64,000 nucleotides of DNA. It comes from Oreocharis arfaki. Taxonomy: Eukaryota > Chordata > Aves > Passeriformes > Paramythiidae. Both the position numbers and the translations under genes were made by a program. Below, one piece after another: positions 40,106 to 51,669 of this stretch. Positions within the stretch are counted from its first letter, which is position 1. Each line of letters opens with the position of its first letter. A model generated the notes under the pieces. It ran no database searches. It was given only the letters and a program-made list of their open reading frames with translations, and was not told the origin of the DNA. The stretch is taken from assembly GCA_013398015.1 (NCBI GenBank), contig VZRR01014210.1, positions 496,001 through 560,000 on the forward strand, written 5' to 3'.

Positions 40106-41210
40106 GTGGTTTGACCTGGGCTGGATGCCAGGTGCCCACCAAAGCTGCTCTATCATTCCCTTTCTCAGCTGCACAGAGCAGAGAAAATATAACAAAAGAT
40201 TAATGAGTTGAGATAAGGGCAGGGAGGTATCTCGCTGGTTACTGTCATGGACAAAACTGACTCCACTTCAGAAAATTAGTTGAATTTACTGCCTATCAAA
40301 ATCAGAGTAGGATAATTAGAATTAAAACCACCTTCCCCTAACCCCTCCCTCCTTCACGGGCTTAACTTTATTCCCGATTACTACCTCCTCCCCTCAGTGG
40401 CACAGGGAGATGAGGAATAGGGGTTGCGATCAGTTCATCATTATTCTGTCATTGCTTCCTCCTCAGGGGAGAGCTCCTCACACCCTTCACCTGCTCCACT
40501 GTGTGGTACCTCCCATGGGAGACAGTGCTCCACAAGCTTATCCAGTGGGAGTCCTTCCCACAGTTCCCTGCAGTTCTTCACAGCCTGTTTTGGCGTGGGT
40601 CCCTCTGATAGAAAGCAGTCCTTCAGGAACAGGCTGCTCCACTGTGGGTTCCCCATGAAGTCACAAGTCCTGCCAGCAAACATGCTTCAACATGGGCTCC
40701 TCTTTCTGAGGGTTCACAGGTCCTGTCAGGAGGCTGCTCCAATGTGAGCTTCCCACAGGCTACATCCTCCTTCAAGCCGCAGCATGATCTGGCATGGGAT
40801 CTTCCATGGGCTGCAGGTAGTTCTCTGCTCCTCCGTGGACCTCCATGGACTGCAGTGTGACAGCCTTCACCATGGGCTGCAGAGGTATCTGATCCAGCGC
40901 CTTGAGCACCTCCTCCCCTGACTCTTCACTGATTTTGGGGCCTGCAGGGCTGTTCCTCTCACGTGTTCTCACTCTCTCTTCTCTGGCCACAATTACTTCT
41001 GCACAATATTTTTTCTCCACCTTCTTAACTGTCTTATCCATGAGGTGCTACCACTGCTGCTGCTGGGCTTGCCCTTGGCCAGTGGTGGGTTCATCTTGGA
41101 GTTGTCTGGCACTGGGTCTGTCGGACACAGGGAAGTTTCTGGCAGCTTCTCAGAGGTGCCAGTCCTGTATTTCTCCTACTACCAAAACCTTGCCACCCAA
41201 GCCCAGTACA
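40104..41210 (-). mobile_element. Solo LTR of an avian ERVL-type endogenous retrovirus
   Basis: About 1.1 kb that I recognise as an LTR family widespread in neoavian genomes. On the plus strand it opens with a version of 'tggtttgacctgggctggat' and passes 'gttgagataagggcagggag'. It then runs through a long region of imperfect 'ctgctccaNNgtgggNtcc' units (about 40490-40750). It ends in 'ccaaaaccttgccacccaag' and 'ccagtaca'. The retroviral sense is therefore minus, with TG...CA termini. No primer-binding site lies beside it at the low-coordinate end and no polypurine tract at the high end. No internal gag-pol is present, so it is a solo LTR. Flanking 5-6 bp duplications are not clean ('ataaag' versus 'ctaagc'). 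Open frames at 40441-40683 and 40772-41041 (minus) belong to the LTR and are not host genes; this LTR can give false gene predictions. Confidence 0.9.
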
Positions 41211-42029
41211 CTAAGCAATCTATTTCTCATCCACAGAATATTTTGAGCCAGGAAACGCTTGTGACTCTTCTCCCAGCTTCTTCTGTGTTCCGTATTTGTG
41301 GTGCAGCTCTGCACTGTCTTTTGGGGAACACTGTTAGTCACAACCATGAAAGCATCTCTATTTAGTCTGTGAAGACTTAGGAAACTGACAATATTAAGCA
41401 ATAATAAGGTCCGCAGGACTTCATCCAGGGCTACTTCAGAAACTATGACAAATTTGACAAATACAGGCTATTGAAAAATTATCAAGATGACTCAGAATGA
41501 GCAATAAAAATAGATATTGATTCAAATCATGCTGACCGTAAGTTTGAAGACAGAAGAATGCATGGAAGTTTAGAAAATTACAATATTCTATAACATACAC
41601 AAGCTGAAAGAAGGCAATTATATTCCATAATTTTATTAAATTGCACAGCAATTTAAAAATACAATTACATTTTAAATGAACAATTGAAAAGAATAATTAT
41701 ATTTCATTATGTCAGCTGGGTTGCTCAGATGAACACTGTGTACTGCTGGATAGATGCAGCAGCATAATGTGATCAGCTTAAGAAAATCGTGATATCAGCC
41801 CCATATTCGGGAAGATAATTTACTACTGCTGCTGACAACTGACATATTTAAACCTTATTAGTTGCAAATGGGATAGAAATTGGGGAGAAAAATAGATGAA
41901 AAGGTAACACTCATACCTCAAAACACCTTTTTTCAACTTCAATCCACCAAGAAATGGAACTTTTTGTGTATTTGATTATATAGCTAAAGATAAGTAGAGC
42001 TGCTTTAGAATACCATGATTTTCTAAAAC
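41211..42029. other. Non-coding sequence, no gene seen
   Basis: Sequence right of the LTR, with no recognised gene or repeat until the CR1 remnant at about 42030. Confidence 0.5.
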
Positions 42030-42120
42030 ACCCATTCTGCAGCCCTTTGATCATCTCCATGGCCCTTTTTTGGATCCTCTTCCGTCTCTCTTCATCTTTC
42101 AAAAATTGTGGGGACGTAGT
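42030..42120 (-). mobile_element. Older CR1 ORF2 remnant
   Basis: On the minus strand the sequence reads through a broken frame containing KRAMEMIKGLQNG. This matches the 'qrRAtkmIrGle' motif near the end of CR1 ORF2. It is cut at 42121 by the 3' end of a different, better preserved CR1. It is too short and diverged for subfamily assignment. Confidence 0.72.
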
Positions 42121-42121
42121 T

Positions 42122-43310
42122 AGAATCATAGAATCACAGAATATCCTGAGTTGGCAGGGACCCAACTCAAGGGATCGTCAGGTCCAACTCCACAGCACCA
42201 TCCCCAGGAGTCACACTAGTGCCTGAGAATATTGTCTGAAGGCTACTTGGGCTCTTTCAGGCTTGGAGATGTGACTACTGCCCTGGGGAGCCTGTTCCAG
42301 TGCCCAGCAACCCTTTGGCTGAAGAACCTTTTTGTAATATCCTACCTAAACCTCCCCTGACACAGCTCCGTATCATTCGTTTGGGTCCTGTCACTGGTCA
42401 CCACAGGGAGGACATCAGTGCCTGTCTCTCCATTCCCCATTGTGAGAAAGTTGTAGACAATTGAGGTCTCCTCTCAGCCTGACAAGGGCTGAATAGAGTG
42501 GGTCTGACAGTAATGCCCCTGTGGATAAAACCCAGGATCTGATTTGCTTTCATTGTCACGGTGGTGCACTGCTGACTCATCAAGCTTGTTGTCACCAGGA
42601 CCCCCATGTCCCTTTCAGCCACATAAATCCTAATCTGTACTGTTCTCTTTGGTTATGCAGTAGCAGGACTCTGAATTTGGTCTTATTAAACTTTGTCTGT
42701 ACCTTCATCTCTGTACCTGAGAGTGTGAGCACACTCTTCCAGCCTGTCCAGGTCTCTCAACTCTCTGTAAGATGTCTCTCCCTTCTGACACGTTCACCTC
42801 ACCACTCATTTTGAGTCATCAGCAAACTCCACCAGGGTGATTATAAAACCATAATTTAGAGCTTTTATCACAGAATCACAGAATATTCTGAGTTGGAAGG
42901 GACTCATAGGATCATTGAGTGAATGGCCCATTTGGGGATCTTATTCATGATCTTGATGTTAATTAGCACCATGCTTTAACTAGCTAAGCAAATCTTGGGG
43001 TTAATGAAGATGTTGAAGACCATGTGTTCCAGTACCTGTCCCTGGGGTATCCTATTTGTGACTGGCTGCCAGCAAGAGTAGCAACCTTTCATTACCACTC
43101 TTCTGAGTGCAGCCTGTGAGGCAATTCCCTACACATCTTGCAGACCACCTGCCCATCCTGTATCATACCAGTTTCTCCAGGAAAAGGTTGTGGGCGACTG
43201 TGTTGAATGCTTTGCTGAAATCCAGACACACAATATCTACTGATTTCCCCATGTCAACATAAAATGTTATTTTGTTGTAGAAGGTGGTCAGATTGGTCTG
43301 GTGATTTCTG
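42122..43310 (-). mobile_element. CR1 LINE with RT domain and 3'UTR, interrupted
   Basis: Its 3' terminus is at 42122 ('agaatcatagaatcacagaa' on the plus strand). The 3'UTR follows to about 42500, then decayed ORF2. Reading the minus strand, ORF2 shows VCLDFSKAFNTVAHN, the conserved 'vyLDFSKAFDtVsH' reverse-transcriptase motif, at about 43200-43245. The catalytic FADD motif lies near 42822-42833. Between these two motifs, about 42841-42999, foreign sequence includes a second CR1 3' end. Stop codons and indels break the frame throughout. It is 5'-truncated, as is usual. Confidence 0.93.
42868..42921 (-). mobile_element. Nested CR1 3' terminal fragment
   Basis: A second CR1 3' end in the same orientation ('tcacagaatcacagaatatt' followed by 'gagttggaagggactcatag'). 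It sits inside the reverse-transcriptase region of the CR1 spanning 42122-43310, immediately before its FADD motif. It must have inserted after the host copy. Confidence 0.88.
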
Positions 43311-46300
43311 GATTTCAAGTCTATTCAAAACCAAGAAAAGCCTCACAGATTATCAATACATCAGAAATCAGAGTTCCAAATAATATGTAATACTTTGAAA
43401 TTTTTAAAGATTATAACTCAACACTAGCCTTAGACAAACTTAGACAAGCAAGCCAGAACAATGTGGGAAATCTGGTTCCCTGAACCTCTTTTTCAGGATA
43501 TTTTCTAATCTCTCACGGTCAGGTCTCTCAATCTGAGTTTATCAAAAGGCAGCTACTATGCTTCTGTTTGTTACAGGTTTTATATGAAATCAGAACCGTC
43601 TGCCTAGCAAAGGATATCAAGATTTTTGGTTTACACGTGATCCGTTTAGTCAGTGGTTCATGGCACTCCATTAACAGGCTCCATTCCATTTTCCAGGCTA
43701 AGATATGGTACAGTTTATATTTTTTCTGTCAGTGCAGACTTTACCATATGACTTCTCCTGCCACTCCTTAGCACCTGAATAACACAAGATGCATGGCTGT
43801 AAGAAAGCAGGAAAGGTTATGACATTTCTCCATCCTGTATAGGATTTCTAGCCTGCAGTTTCAATTCCATGATCTGAATAGCATAAAACAGGCATAGCTC
43901 ATGCTGGTATGTAGAGAACAAGAAAAAAGAAAAGGCACATAGGTACATATAGACTTGCACAGTCTCCTAAGTCATGCCTCAGTCTTAGCTTGGATTTGGG
44001 AAGCTTCTTCTCCAGGAAATTTAATAGCTACTGTAATCATGTCTTAGTTATGCAAGGCAAATTTAGGGCAAAGGTATCTGCAACTTCACTAAGTTAGAAT
44101 GAAATTGCATTAAGTAAAAATTGTGAGCCTTTAAAAATATTTGTAAACCCCATAAGTGCTGCCAGGAACTAGATACATTTCTTCTTGGAATTATCCCTCC
44201 TTCAAAGTTATATTAATTTACATCCATCATGCATCAGAGTGTTCTGCGATATCTTGTGTTTAAATGCCCGTTGTTCTTAAACTTTGGTATTAAATCTCTG
44301 TAATGTCTTGTTTAGGCAAGGATATTTTATTAATCACAATACACACCATTGGTTAGAAAGTATGACCTATTAACAAAGAAATTGTGCCATCACTTTTATG
44401 TCATATTCATTAGTTTTGGGGTTCATGTTTTCTATGGCACTTCCAGACACCATTTGATTTAACGAGTTAGACTTTCAGTCTGCCCAGTCTTCAAGAGTTG
44501 CAAGTAGCATTAAAAATTCAAGCTATCTTCTGTCAAAAGAGTAACTTTTTATAAAAATAATAAAATCTTATATTTGATGTAATACTAATGGAAAGACCTT
44601 CAAATGTGTTCTGTAGAGGTGACCCAGTTATTAGAAGACAGTAGAAATTTTGTATTACCTGCTTTGCACACTTCAAACCAAAACTCAAGAAAGAGGAATT
44701 GAGAAAACAGATCAGAAATTCACATGGTAATATTTCAGATATACTCCAATTTAGCCTTTATATCACTACTTGTTGAATCCTTCACATTCCCATAAATATC
44801 CACCTTGATGAAAACAGACTGTGCAATGAAAGAAGAAAATTTCACTCTCAAACATTCAATTAGAGCTAATGTCAACCTGCAGGTATTTGAATCTCATTAA
44901 TGGACAAAAAAATGTGTAAGTTATTTTTTAGTTTCTTAACTGCATTGATATTTTCTTAGAGAAAGAGTTTTTGGTTGTGTAAATATCTGCATTTGCCAGA
45001 TGTGACAAAACATGGATGAGCCTAGCTGCACCTTACAAGTCTGAATAATACCTGCCTCTTTCCTTCTGACCCATCTCCTCATGGTCAGTTCTGCCTGACC
45101 GATTTGCTTTCCAGCCTCCCAGCGATTTTTCATTCTGGGAAGAAATGGAGGCAATGGCATTGCCCAAAAGTTTTAAGCACAATGTTTCTGATAAATAGCG
45201 TTCCCCCTTATGGAAATGCTGGTAGTCATTAAAAGTTTTGGATAACTTTTTAAGAATTCTGAGAGGCCTTTAAAGTAAATATTCTTTATTCACCATCCTA
45301 AAAGTTCTAAAACAGGAAGAAACTTTTCCTCGAGACATCTTTCAAACTTGAAGTGTTGGGCCCAGATCTGTTCTCAGTAATCGAAGGAAAAATCCCTGAG
45401 TATAACTTACTTCAAGCTTGAACCATTACAAAACCGGATTTGTTTGTTGCAAAGAAATCTGTCATCCATTCTCTGAAGTCACGTTAGATGCATTTCAAAG
45501 CATACTTGATCCATAGAGCTACAGACCAATTGTATGTGTCATGATAAAGCCAGCATCCACTGAAATAAACTCATTCTTTGTGGCATTTAGCTTACGCCAT
45601 CTGGATGTCAGTTCTCTCACAGTGAGTACATTTTCTAGTGCTTTTTGTTTCTAGTAGCTCCAGGAAGAGATAGCTCCCAATCACAGTACATTTTTCTGTT
45701 CAGAATTTCACTTAGGCTGAATTTTCGTTCTCATCTATTGTTACTACTTATATGTCGTTGTAACATTGTATATAATTCTTCATACTCATTGATTTTAATG
45801 CATTTGTAGTTGAATTCTCACTTCTGCTATGTTATTTAAAAACTCATGAACATCAATTTTCAATCGTAAGCAAAAAAAATGGGCATATTTCTGGTCCCAA
45901 GTGAGATTTTTTCTTACAGTGCACAGTAGCTGGTGCTTGTAGAAGAATAAAGTACGTACATTTATGACCCTTTTCTTGACAGATGACAGTAATCAGTAGT
46001 TTAGAGACTCCTCAAGCTGGAGGTTACCTCTGGGCCACTGTATTTCATACCGTTATTATTCATGAATTTGCCTAATACCTTTTTGAACCAATTTATAATT
46101 TTGACCTCTTTGCAAATTGAGAGTCATCATTTAAATTACATATAGAGGGGGAAAAGTACTTCATACCTTTTAAGTGCTGTATTTATTATTTCACTAAGTC
46201 TCCTTGTTCCTGACTGTGGCACAGAAAAACCACTTCTTTACACTATTAATGTGTTACTGACTTTTATCATGTACACTGATTTTTTTCAAAATTAGAAAGT

Positions 46301-48239
46301 TCCCTACAACTGTAGGGAAGATTTTCATAGTTTGATATATTCTTGTCTTCCTCTGAATCGTTTCAAGATGAAAGGACCAGGACACATACAGCAAGTAAAT
46401 CAGTTCTGTTTTCCAAACACTTTCCCAGATCTAATAACTTTGTTTTCTCAGAGCCTTAGTCTTGACTAACAATGCATTATCAGTTACACATCCTGGAGTT
46501 AAAATGCATCATGCAAGTGACAGACAAGGAAACTTCAAGCTGGAGAAAACACAAGAAAGTTGTCAAAACATTGAAAGCCTCTCAGTGCCAGGGACAGGAA
46601 AGTGACAACAGCATGAAAATTACAATTATTCAGGGCCAGAGATCCCCTCAGTGACATTAAGGATGTGTTACAGCTGTGAAGAGATTTGGATATTGTTTCT
46701 CAAGAACAGAGAGACAGAGGAAAGGAATAAACAAAGAATTTTCACTCTCAGCTGGAACAGAAGTGTTGCAAGTAAACATTGAAAATGAGAAATCATGTGA
46801 TTTTACAAAAATTACTAAGCTCCTAAACCTGCAAGACTAAGGACACTCATTATTCTCAGTGCTGTTAGAATGACATTCTACATTTTTTAAAAAATAATCT
46901 CATAATCTCAGAAAAATCTCTAGAAATTTTAATTTGTCTTTTATAAGAAAGCAAATAAATTTTTTTTTTTCTGATCTTTTTGGTCCCAAATACTTTTAAA
47001 TCTGATCTTATATTTGCAGCAGGGCCGGGCAGGGAGAGAAATAAATGGAAACCAGCACCTATTTCTGTAAGTGATATTTTTAAGGCTCCTTCTTCCCAAT
47101 TCTTTTTTTTTTCCATATTCCTTGCCTTGTGACATTTGGCAAGGCAAAGCTTGAAAACTCTATTATTAGTTAGTGAGAAAATGCAGCAAATGGCTTAGAT
47201 GGTTTAGCTTCCACATTCCCCTTCTCATACACACAGTGTTATCCTACAGCTCCCCTCCCTCAAAACGTGGAGGAAGAAATTCTGCGTTTTGAAACCGCTG
47301 GCGAGATTGCAGTCAGTGAGGCAGGGAGGGAGTGCAAGTCCGTGTGAGGAAGGACAGAAGAAAGAAGAGCAATATAAAGAGTGCTCTGAAAGAAGTCTAA
47401 TTTGCTTGCAATTGGTTGGACTGAAGGTTTGCAAGCATCACAAGGAGATTTTTGAGCAATAGCATCTAACGTAGGCTTAGAGACCTACTACTAAAATTGT
47501 ATTTCTAGTGCTACTTTTGTCTCTGATTCACTCCTGAGAGGGCAATTGTGCTTCTTCTGACATGGCACTGCCAGTGAGCCCTTCAGAGCTCACAAACTGA
47601 CAGCTAGAGGAAAGATAAAGGCAGAAATACTTCTTTCTCAACAGTATTTCAATAATCCTTATTCGTCTGTTTCTCATCGGACCGTCTCTTTTTTTTTTTC
47701 TCTTTCTTTCATATTTGCTGACAAAGGTTTTAGAGGTTAAAAAGGAAACTGTGGCAGCAAATCCACCCTGTTAAAGAAAATGCAGTGTAACCTAAGAGAG
47801 AGAAGAGGAAAAATGGCAGTTGTTTGAAGCAAATAGTACTACATAGAAGATAAACACTTCTATGAGTAGTATACAAAAAGAATATGTCTACAAGAGCAGC
47901 CAAGTAACAGGACATTTTCATTCACAACCATTGTGGTTTATTGGAGAGACACATAAGCATCTCTAAAAAAAACCCCCAGAACAACCAACAGCCAGCAAAT
48001 GGATTATTTTTAGCTGTTATGCTAAAATGTATCAGAAAAGTCCTGTGGCAAACTCTGTCTCCTCTGAAATAAATGAAGACATTGCTGTTGTCCCAGCGGA
48101 ATTTAATTTTTCACATTTATGATTTTCTATGAATGGTGGGAGAATCTTGTTGTTATTGTTCTGTTCCATAGAATTGAGATGTACAAGAAGATTTTGTCCT
48201 CTGCCAGTTCCTCTCTTTGTCCAGGTGAGCACAACCTTT
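43311..48239. other. AT-rich non-coding sequence, no gene seen
   Basis: Almost 5 kb with no recognised gene, RNA or transposon. A perfect 9-bp inverted repeat (46300-46319) and several T-rich runs (46960, 47103, 47690) are the only structure noted. Confidence 0.5.
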
Positions 48240-48424
48240 CCTACATCAGGTTGCCCAGAGTTGTGGATGACACATCTCTGGAAGTGTTGAAGGCCAGGCT
48301 AGATAGGCTGTTGGGCAACCTGGTCTAGTGGAAGGTGTCCCTGCACATGACAGGGGGTTGGAACTAGATGAGCATTAAGGTTCCTTTCCAAGCCAGACCA
48401 TTCCAAGATTTTATGGTTTAATAT
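48240..48424 (+). mobile_element. CR1 LINE, 3' terminal fragment
   Basis: Matches the last about 180 bp of CR1: 'aggttgcccagagttgtgga', then 'aaggccaggctagatagg', then 'gcaacctggtctagtgg', then 'ggttggaactagatgag', ending 'attccaagattttatgg'. The subfamily differs from the 29275 and 42122 copies, which use the 'gatcctttgagtcc'-type 3'UTR. Non-coding and 5'-truncated. Confidence 0.94.
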
Positions 48425-48440
48425 TATTCACGTGAATAAT
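48423..48440. other. Perfect 18-bp palindrome with an E-box core
   Basis: 'attattcacgtgaataat' equals its own reverse complement and centres on CACGTG, the canonical E-box for bHLH factors such as USF, MYC or CLOCK-type proteins. It starts where the CR1 3' end stops. Whether any factor binds it is unknown. Confidence 0.8.
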
Positions 48441-50575
48441 CACGTTGCATCAAACGGGGTACTTTCTTGTGTACCAGGTGAGCACTGATTTCAATGTTTG
48501 CTGGTTTAGAGGCCATTTTCACAGCAGACCTGAATACAGATAACACCTTTCACTGTTAATATACTTGAACAAGCATAATATTGGATGAAAATTCTATCCA
48601 TTCAGGCACCATTTTCATCCAGCTTGTTAATGGGAAATTTCACGTCAGAATTATAAATTAGCCATCTCTTAATGCAAAAGACTTCAGTTTTCATGATATA
48701 GAAACACAACATCCACTTATGTATTTGACTTTAAAAATTTTCCGTTAAAAGAAATCTAAGATATTGGAGCTTCTCTCTGCATTGAATTTATGCTGAATAT
48801 CTAGTAGTTTAGCCCCTTACTGATAATTCTTTTAAGGAATGTTCTGATTGTCATTATTCCAGAAGAGGAAGACAGGTAATTGTAGGTGACATACCTGTCA
48901 CAGGAATGATATTTAAGCTACAGGGTTTTCTTCTACAGGAAATCATTGTTATGATTACTGCCACTTTCAGATTTAAAGGGAAGAGCCACCTTTGACTTTC
49001 CTTTAGTTCACCAGAAGCAAAGGCAAATAAATAAAAATCCCATAAACCTCTTTGCCTCAAATTAGGAAAGAAGAGTCCCATTATTTCTATTCTAAGCAGT
49101 TAAAGTACATTAAGATCCTATATACCTGAGACCTTTTTGCTAAAAGATATCTGTGGGAGGTGGAATAAAAGGATATGTTTTATAGAAACATGAGTAAAAG
49201 TTTAACAAATCCTTTTAGTCCTTTTTCAACCCAAGTATTGGTTTTAAAATCAAGCACAAAATCATGATACTCCTCAATTTCCTCCCATCTCCCTCTCTAA
49301 ACCAAACCAACCTCGTAACCAAAAAAAACCCAAACAAACAAAAAGCAGAAGAGTCAAATGCTTTTCTGTTTGCCTGGGCATAAGCTAACATGAAGATTTA
49401 TGATTTTTCTGTTATTTTCCAGCAACCTTTTTTGTCATAGTTTCCTGACCTTCCTTTTTTTCTTGGCAAAAGCTATTAACAGCTCATAACATTTCCAAAA
49501 TATTCTGAAATATTGCTCAGGAATATTACTGTTTCCAGTTCCTTGCTCATTGCCAGTGATTATTTATCCCAAAGGAAAAATCTTTTGAAAAATATTGTCC
49601 TTTGAAAACTTATTTGCCAGACAGAAGACTGTGTTAAAAAACACATTCCTCTCCTTTCTCTGAATTTTGCAGATTTTGAACTGTTAATGTTCAAGAGTAT
49701 TGACTTAAATTATTATTTCTCGTCACTGCTTCATTGGTAGAATAAGGAATTATATGCGTGACATTGCTGTTTTTTCAATCCCTGCAGTTTTAAATTTTAA
49801 ATTCCAAAAGAAAAGCAAAGCAAATAAAATTTCAGTGCCGGTTTAAAGCTGAGTGTCTCAAAGCTGTTCCTGTAGAACTAGGCAAACCAAATAAGTATTA
49901 CTACAGATAAAAGAATCATCCTAAAGATGAGGTTGCAGAAGGCAATAAAAAGGAAACAGAACATGATATTATCTTTGAATTACCCGTGATTCACTAACGT
50001 TTTACCACAGCGGATATCCTTAGAAACTTAATTTTCTTTCATACTACTTCAACAGCAACTGCTGTGCATACACTGTTCATAAATCACAGTGCAAATACAT
50101 TGTAAGAGCAAGCAAGACTCTGCATTGTAAAGATAATTCTGCAATAAGAATCTCTGTTCAGACTTGTTTCCTTTTATTTTCAGAAATACCACTGCATTTT
50201 CAAGGGGCTACTACAGAGCATGCACACATAAGTAAGCTAAAAATATTGAAAAAGCATCAACATTAGGGCAAAAGCAAACAAAATATAATGAAGCCAAGAT
50301 ATTGAATACATTTTAGAATTAACTTCCTACAGAAGAAAGGAAACCTTAACTGAATTCTCGTAAAGAAAATTAATTTCAATAGAATTTGGAGGAGCATTTT
50401 CATCTTGTAAATGCTAGTTTTCTCCAGTTCATTGATATATTGACATTTCAATGTTTTTGTTCGTCATTCAGAAGAAAAACAGATACATAATTTCTCCCAA
50501 AATGTAAATTTTAAATACCTCTTTTTGAAAATCCGTGTATGCTAAATATGTTACAAGAACTTTCTTTGGAAACTT
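48441..50575. other. AT-rich non-coding sequence, no gene seen
   Basis: No gene or transposon recognised. An A/C-rich patch lies at 49304-49350. Confidence 0.5.
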
Positions 50576-50629
50576 TATTTTCCAAATGGGAAAAGTCCCA
50601 TTTGGGGGGACTTTTTCCCATGTGGAAAT
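50576..50629. repeat. Near-perfect inverted repeat (hairpin)
   Basis: The left arm (50582-50598, 'ccaaatgggaaaagtcc') pairs with the right arm (50608-50625, 'ggactttttcccatgtgg'), with one mismatch and one bulged base. The loop is nine bases, and the arms extend imperfectly a few bases outward. A smaller palindrome, 'aaatgggaaaagtcccattt', is nested at 50584-50603. No transposon termini are recognised. Confidence 0.85.
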
Positions 50630-51669
50630 GTCATTAACATCTTAGCCAAGCTCCAAAAAATTGCTAATTTTGTCAAAACAGCATTTTCTGTACCAAATGG
50701 CACTTTCTGCACTTGTACAGTTATCTTTATTACAGCATGTCTTAGGACCTTCATTTACTCAAGGTCAATGCAGGACACACAGAGGCAAGTGTCCTTCACT
50801 GGGAGTGTTTATAAACTGAAGAATGTTTTAGAGGAAATTGTCTCATATCAGTTTTACAGTTAAAAACAAAGACTAAGTTTTCAAAGATAATACAGGAAAT
50901 CTGAGACAGGATCAGGACTGAAACACACATTTCCTAAGTGTCAATGGAGCTCTTTTAATCACAAGAATGAATTTCTGCCCCACAGATATACAGTCAGAGA
51001 TTCTTATCTTGATGCACAAGGTTTGTTTATAAATTCAACCATTCTTTAATGTAGATTTGGGTTTGCAATATAGAACTAACAATCATTTACGGCCTACAGT
51101 GTCACATTAAAGAGAGCTCATCACAACTCTGTATTTTATTTAATATCAATTTAAATTTTAGTTTCATCAAAAATGATTTCCCATAAGGATGACACTCTAG
51201 CTGAATGACCTTTCTCTAGGAATATGAAGAAAGATTCGTACCACACTTCAGCACCTGCATGCTATTCCATCTTTAACTCTCCTTCATGCCCAACACAGAA
51301 AGTACTGAGTTTTGTCTTATCTGTGATATGCTGACATTTCCAACCCAATGAAACTGTAGGTGTTGTTTTCACACTGCGTTCTTCCAAACTTTCAAATTTC
51401 ACTACAGGCAAACCTGTTTCAAGATGTTGCCTGCAGCACTATGTGAACTTGCTGTCAGATCGATTTATTTATGGATGATTGCTGAGTTTTATTCTCTTGA
51501 AGTCAATATTTGCTACATGTACATGTTTGGATAAGGAGCTGACATATTACCAACATTTTACATAACTTTTATACTTCTGACAATTATTTTCTTCAGAATT
51601 AAAAAGCAAATCAGTTACTGACTTTTAAAAATATATGCTTGAAAATGAGGAGGAATAGTAGCAATTAAA
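50630..51669. other. Non-coding sequence, no gene seen
   Basis: Ordinary AT-rich sequence before the CR1 element. Confidence 0.5.

Noticed and set aside
40424..41365. Cluster of 80-114-codon frames on both strands
   Set aside because: They lie in or across the edge of the ERVL-type LTR, whose unit structure keeps frames open; they are not host genes.
46300..46319. Inverted repeat 'ttccctaca' / 'tgtagggaa' with a 2-base loop
   Set aside because: The arms are only 9 bases and do not extend; there is no U tract or genomic context to make it a terminator or RNA gene.
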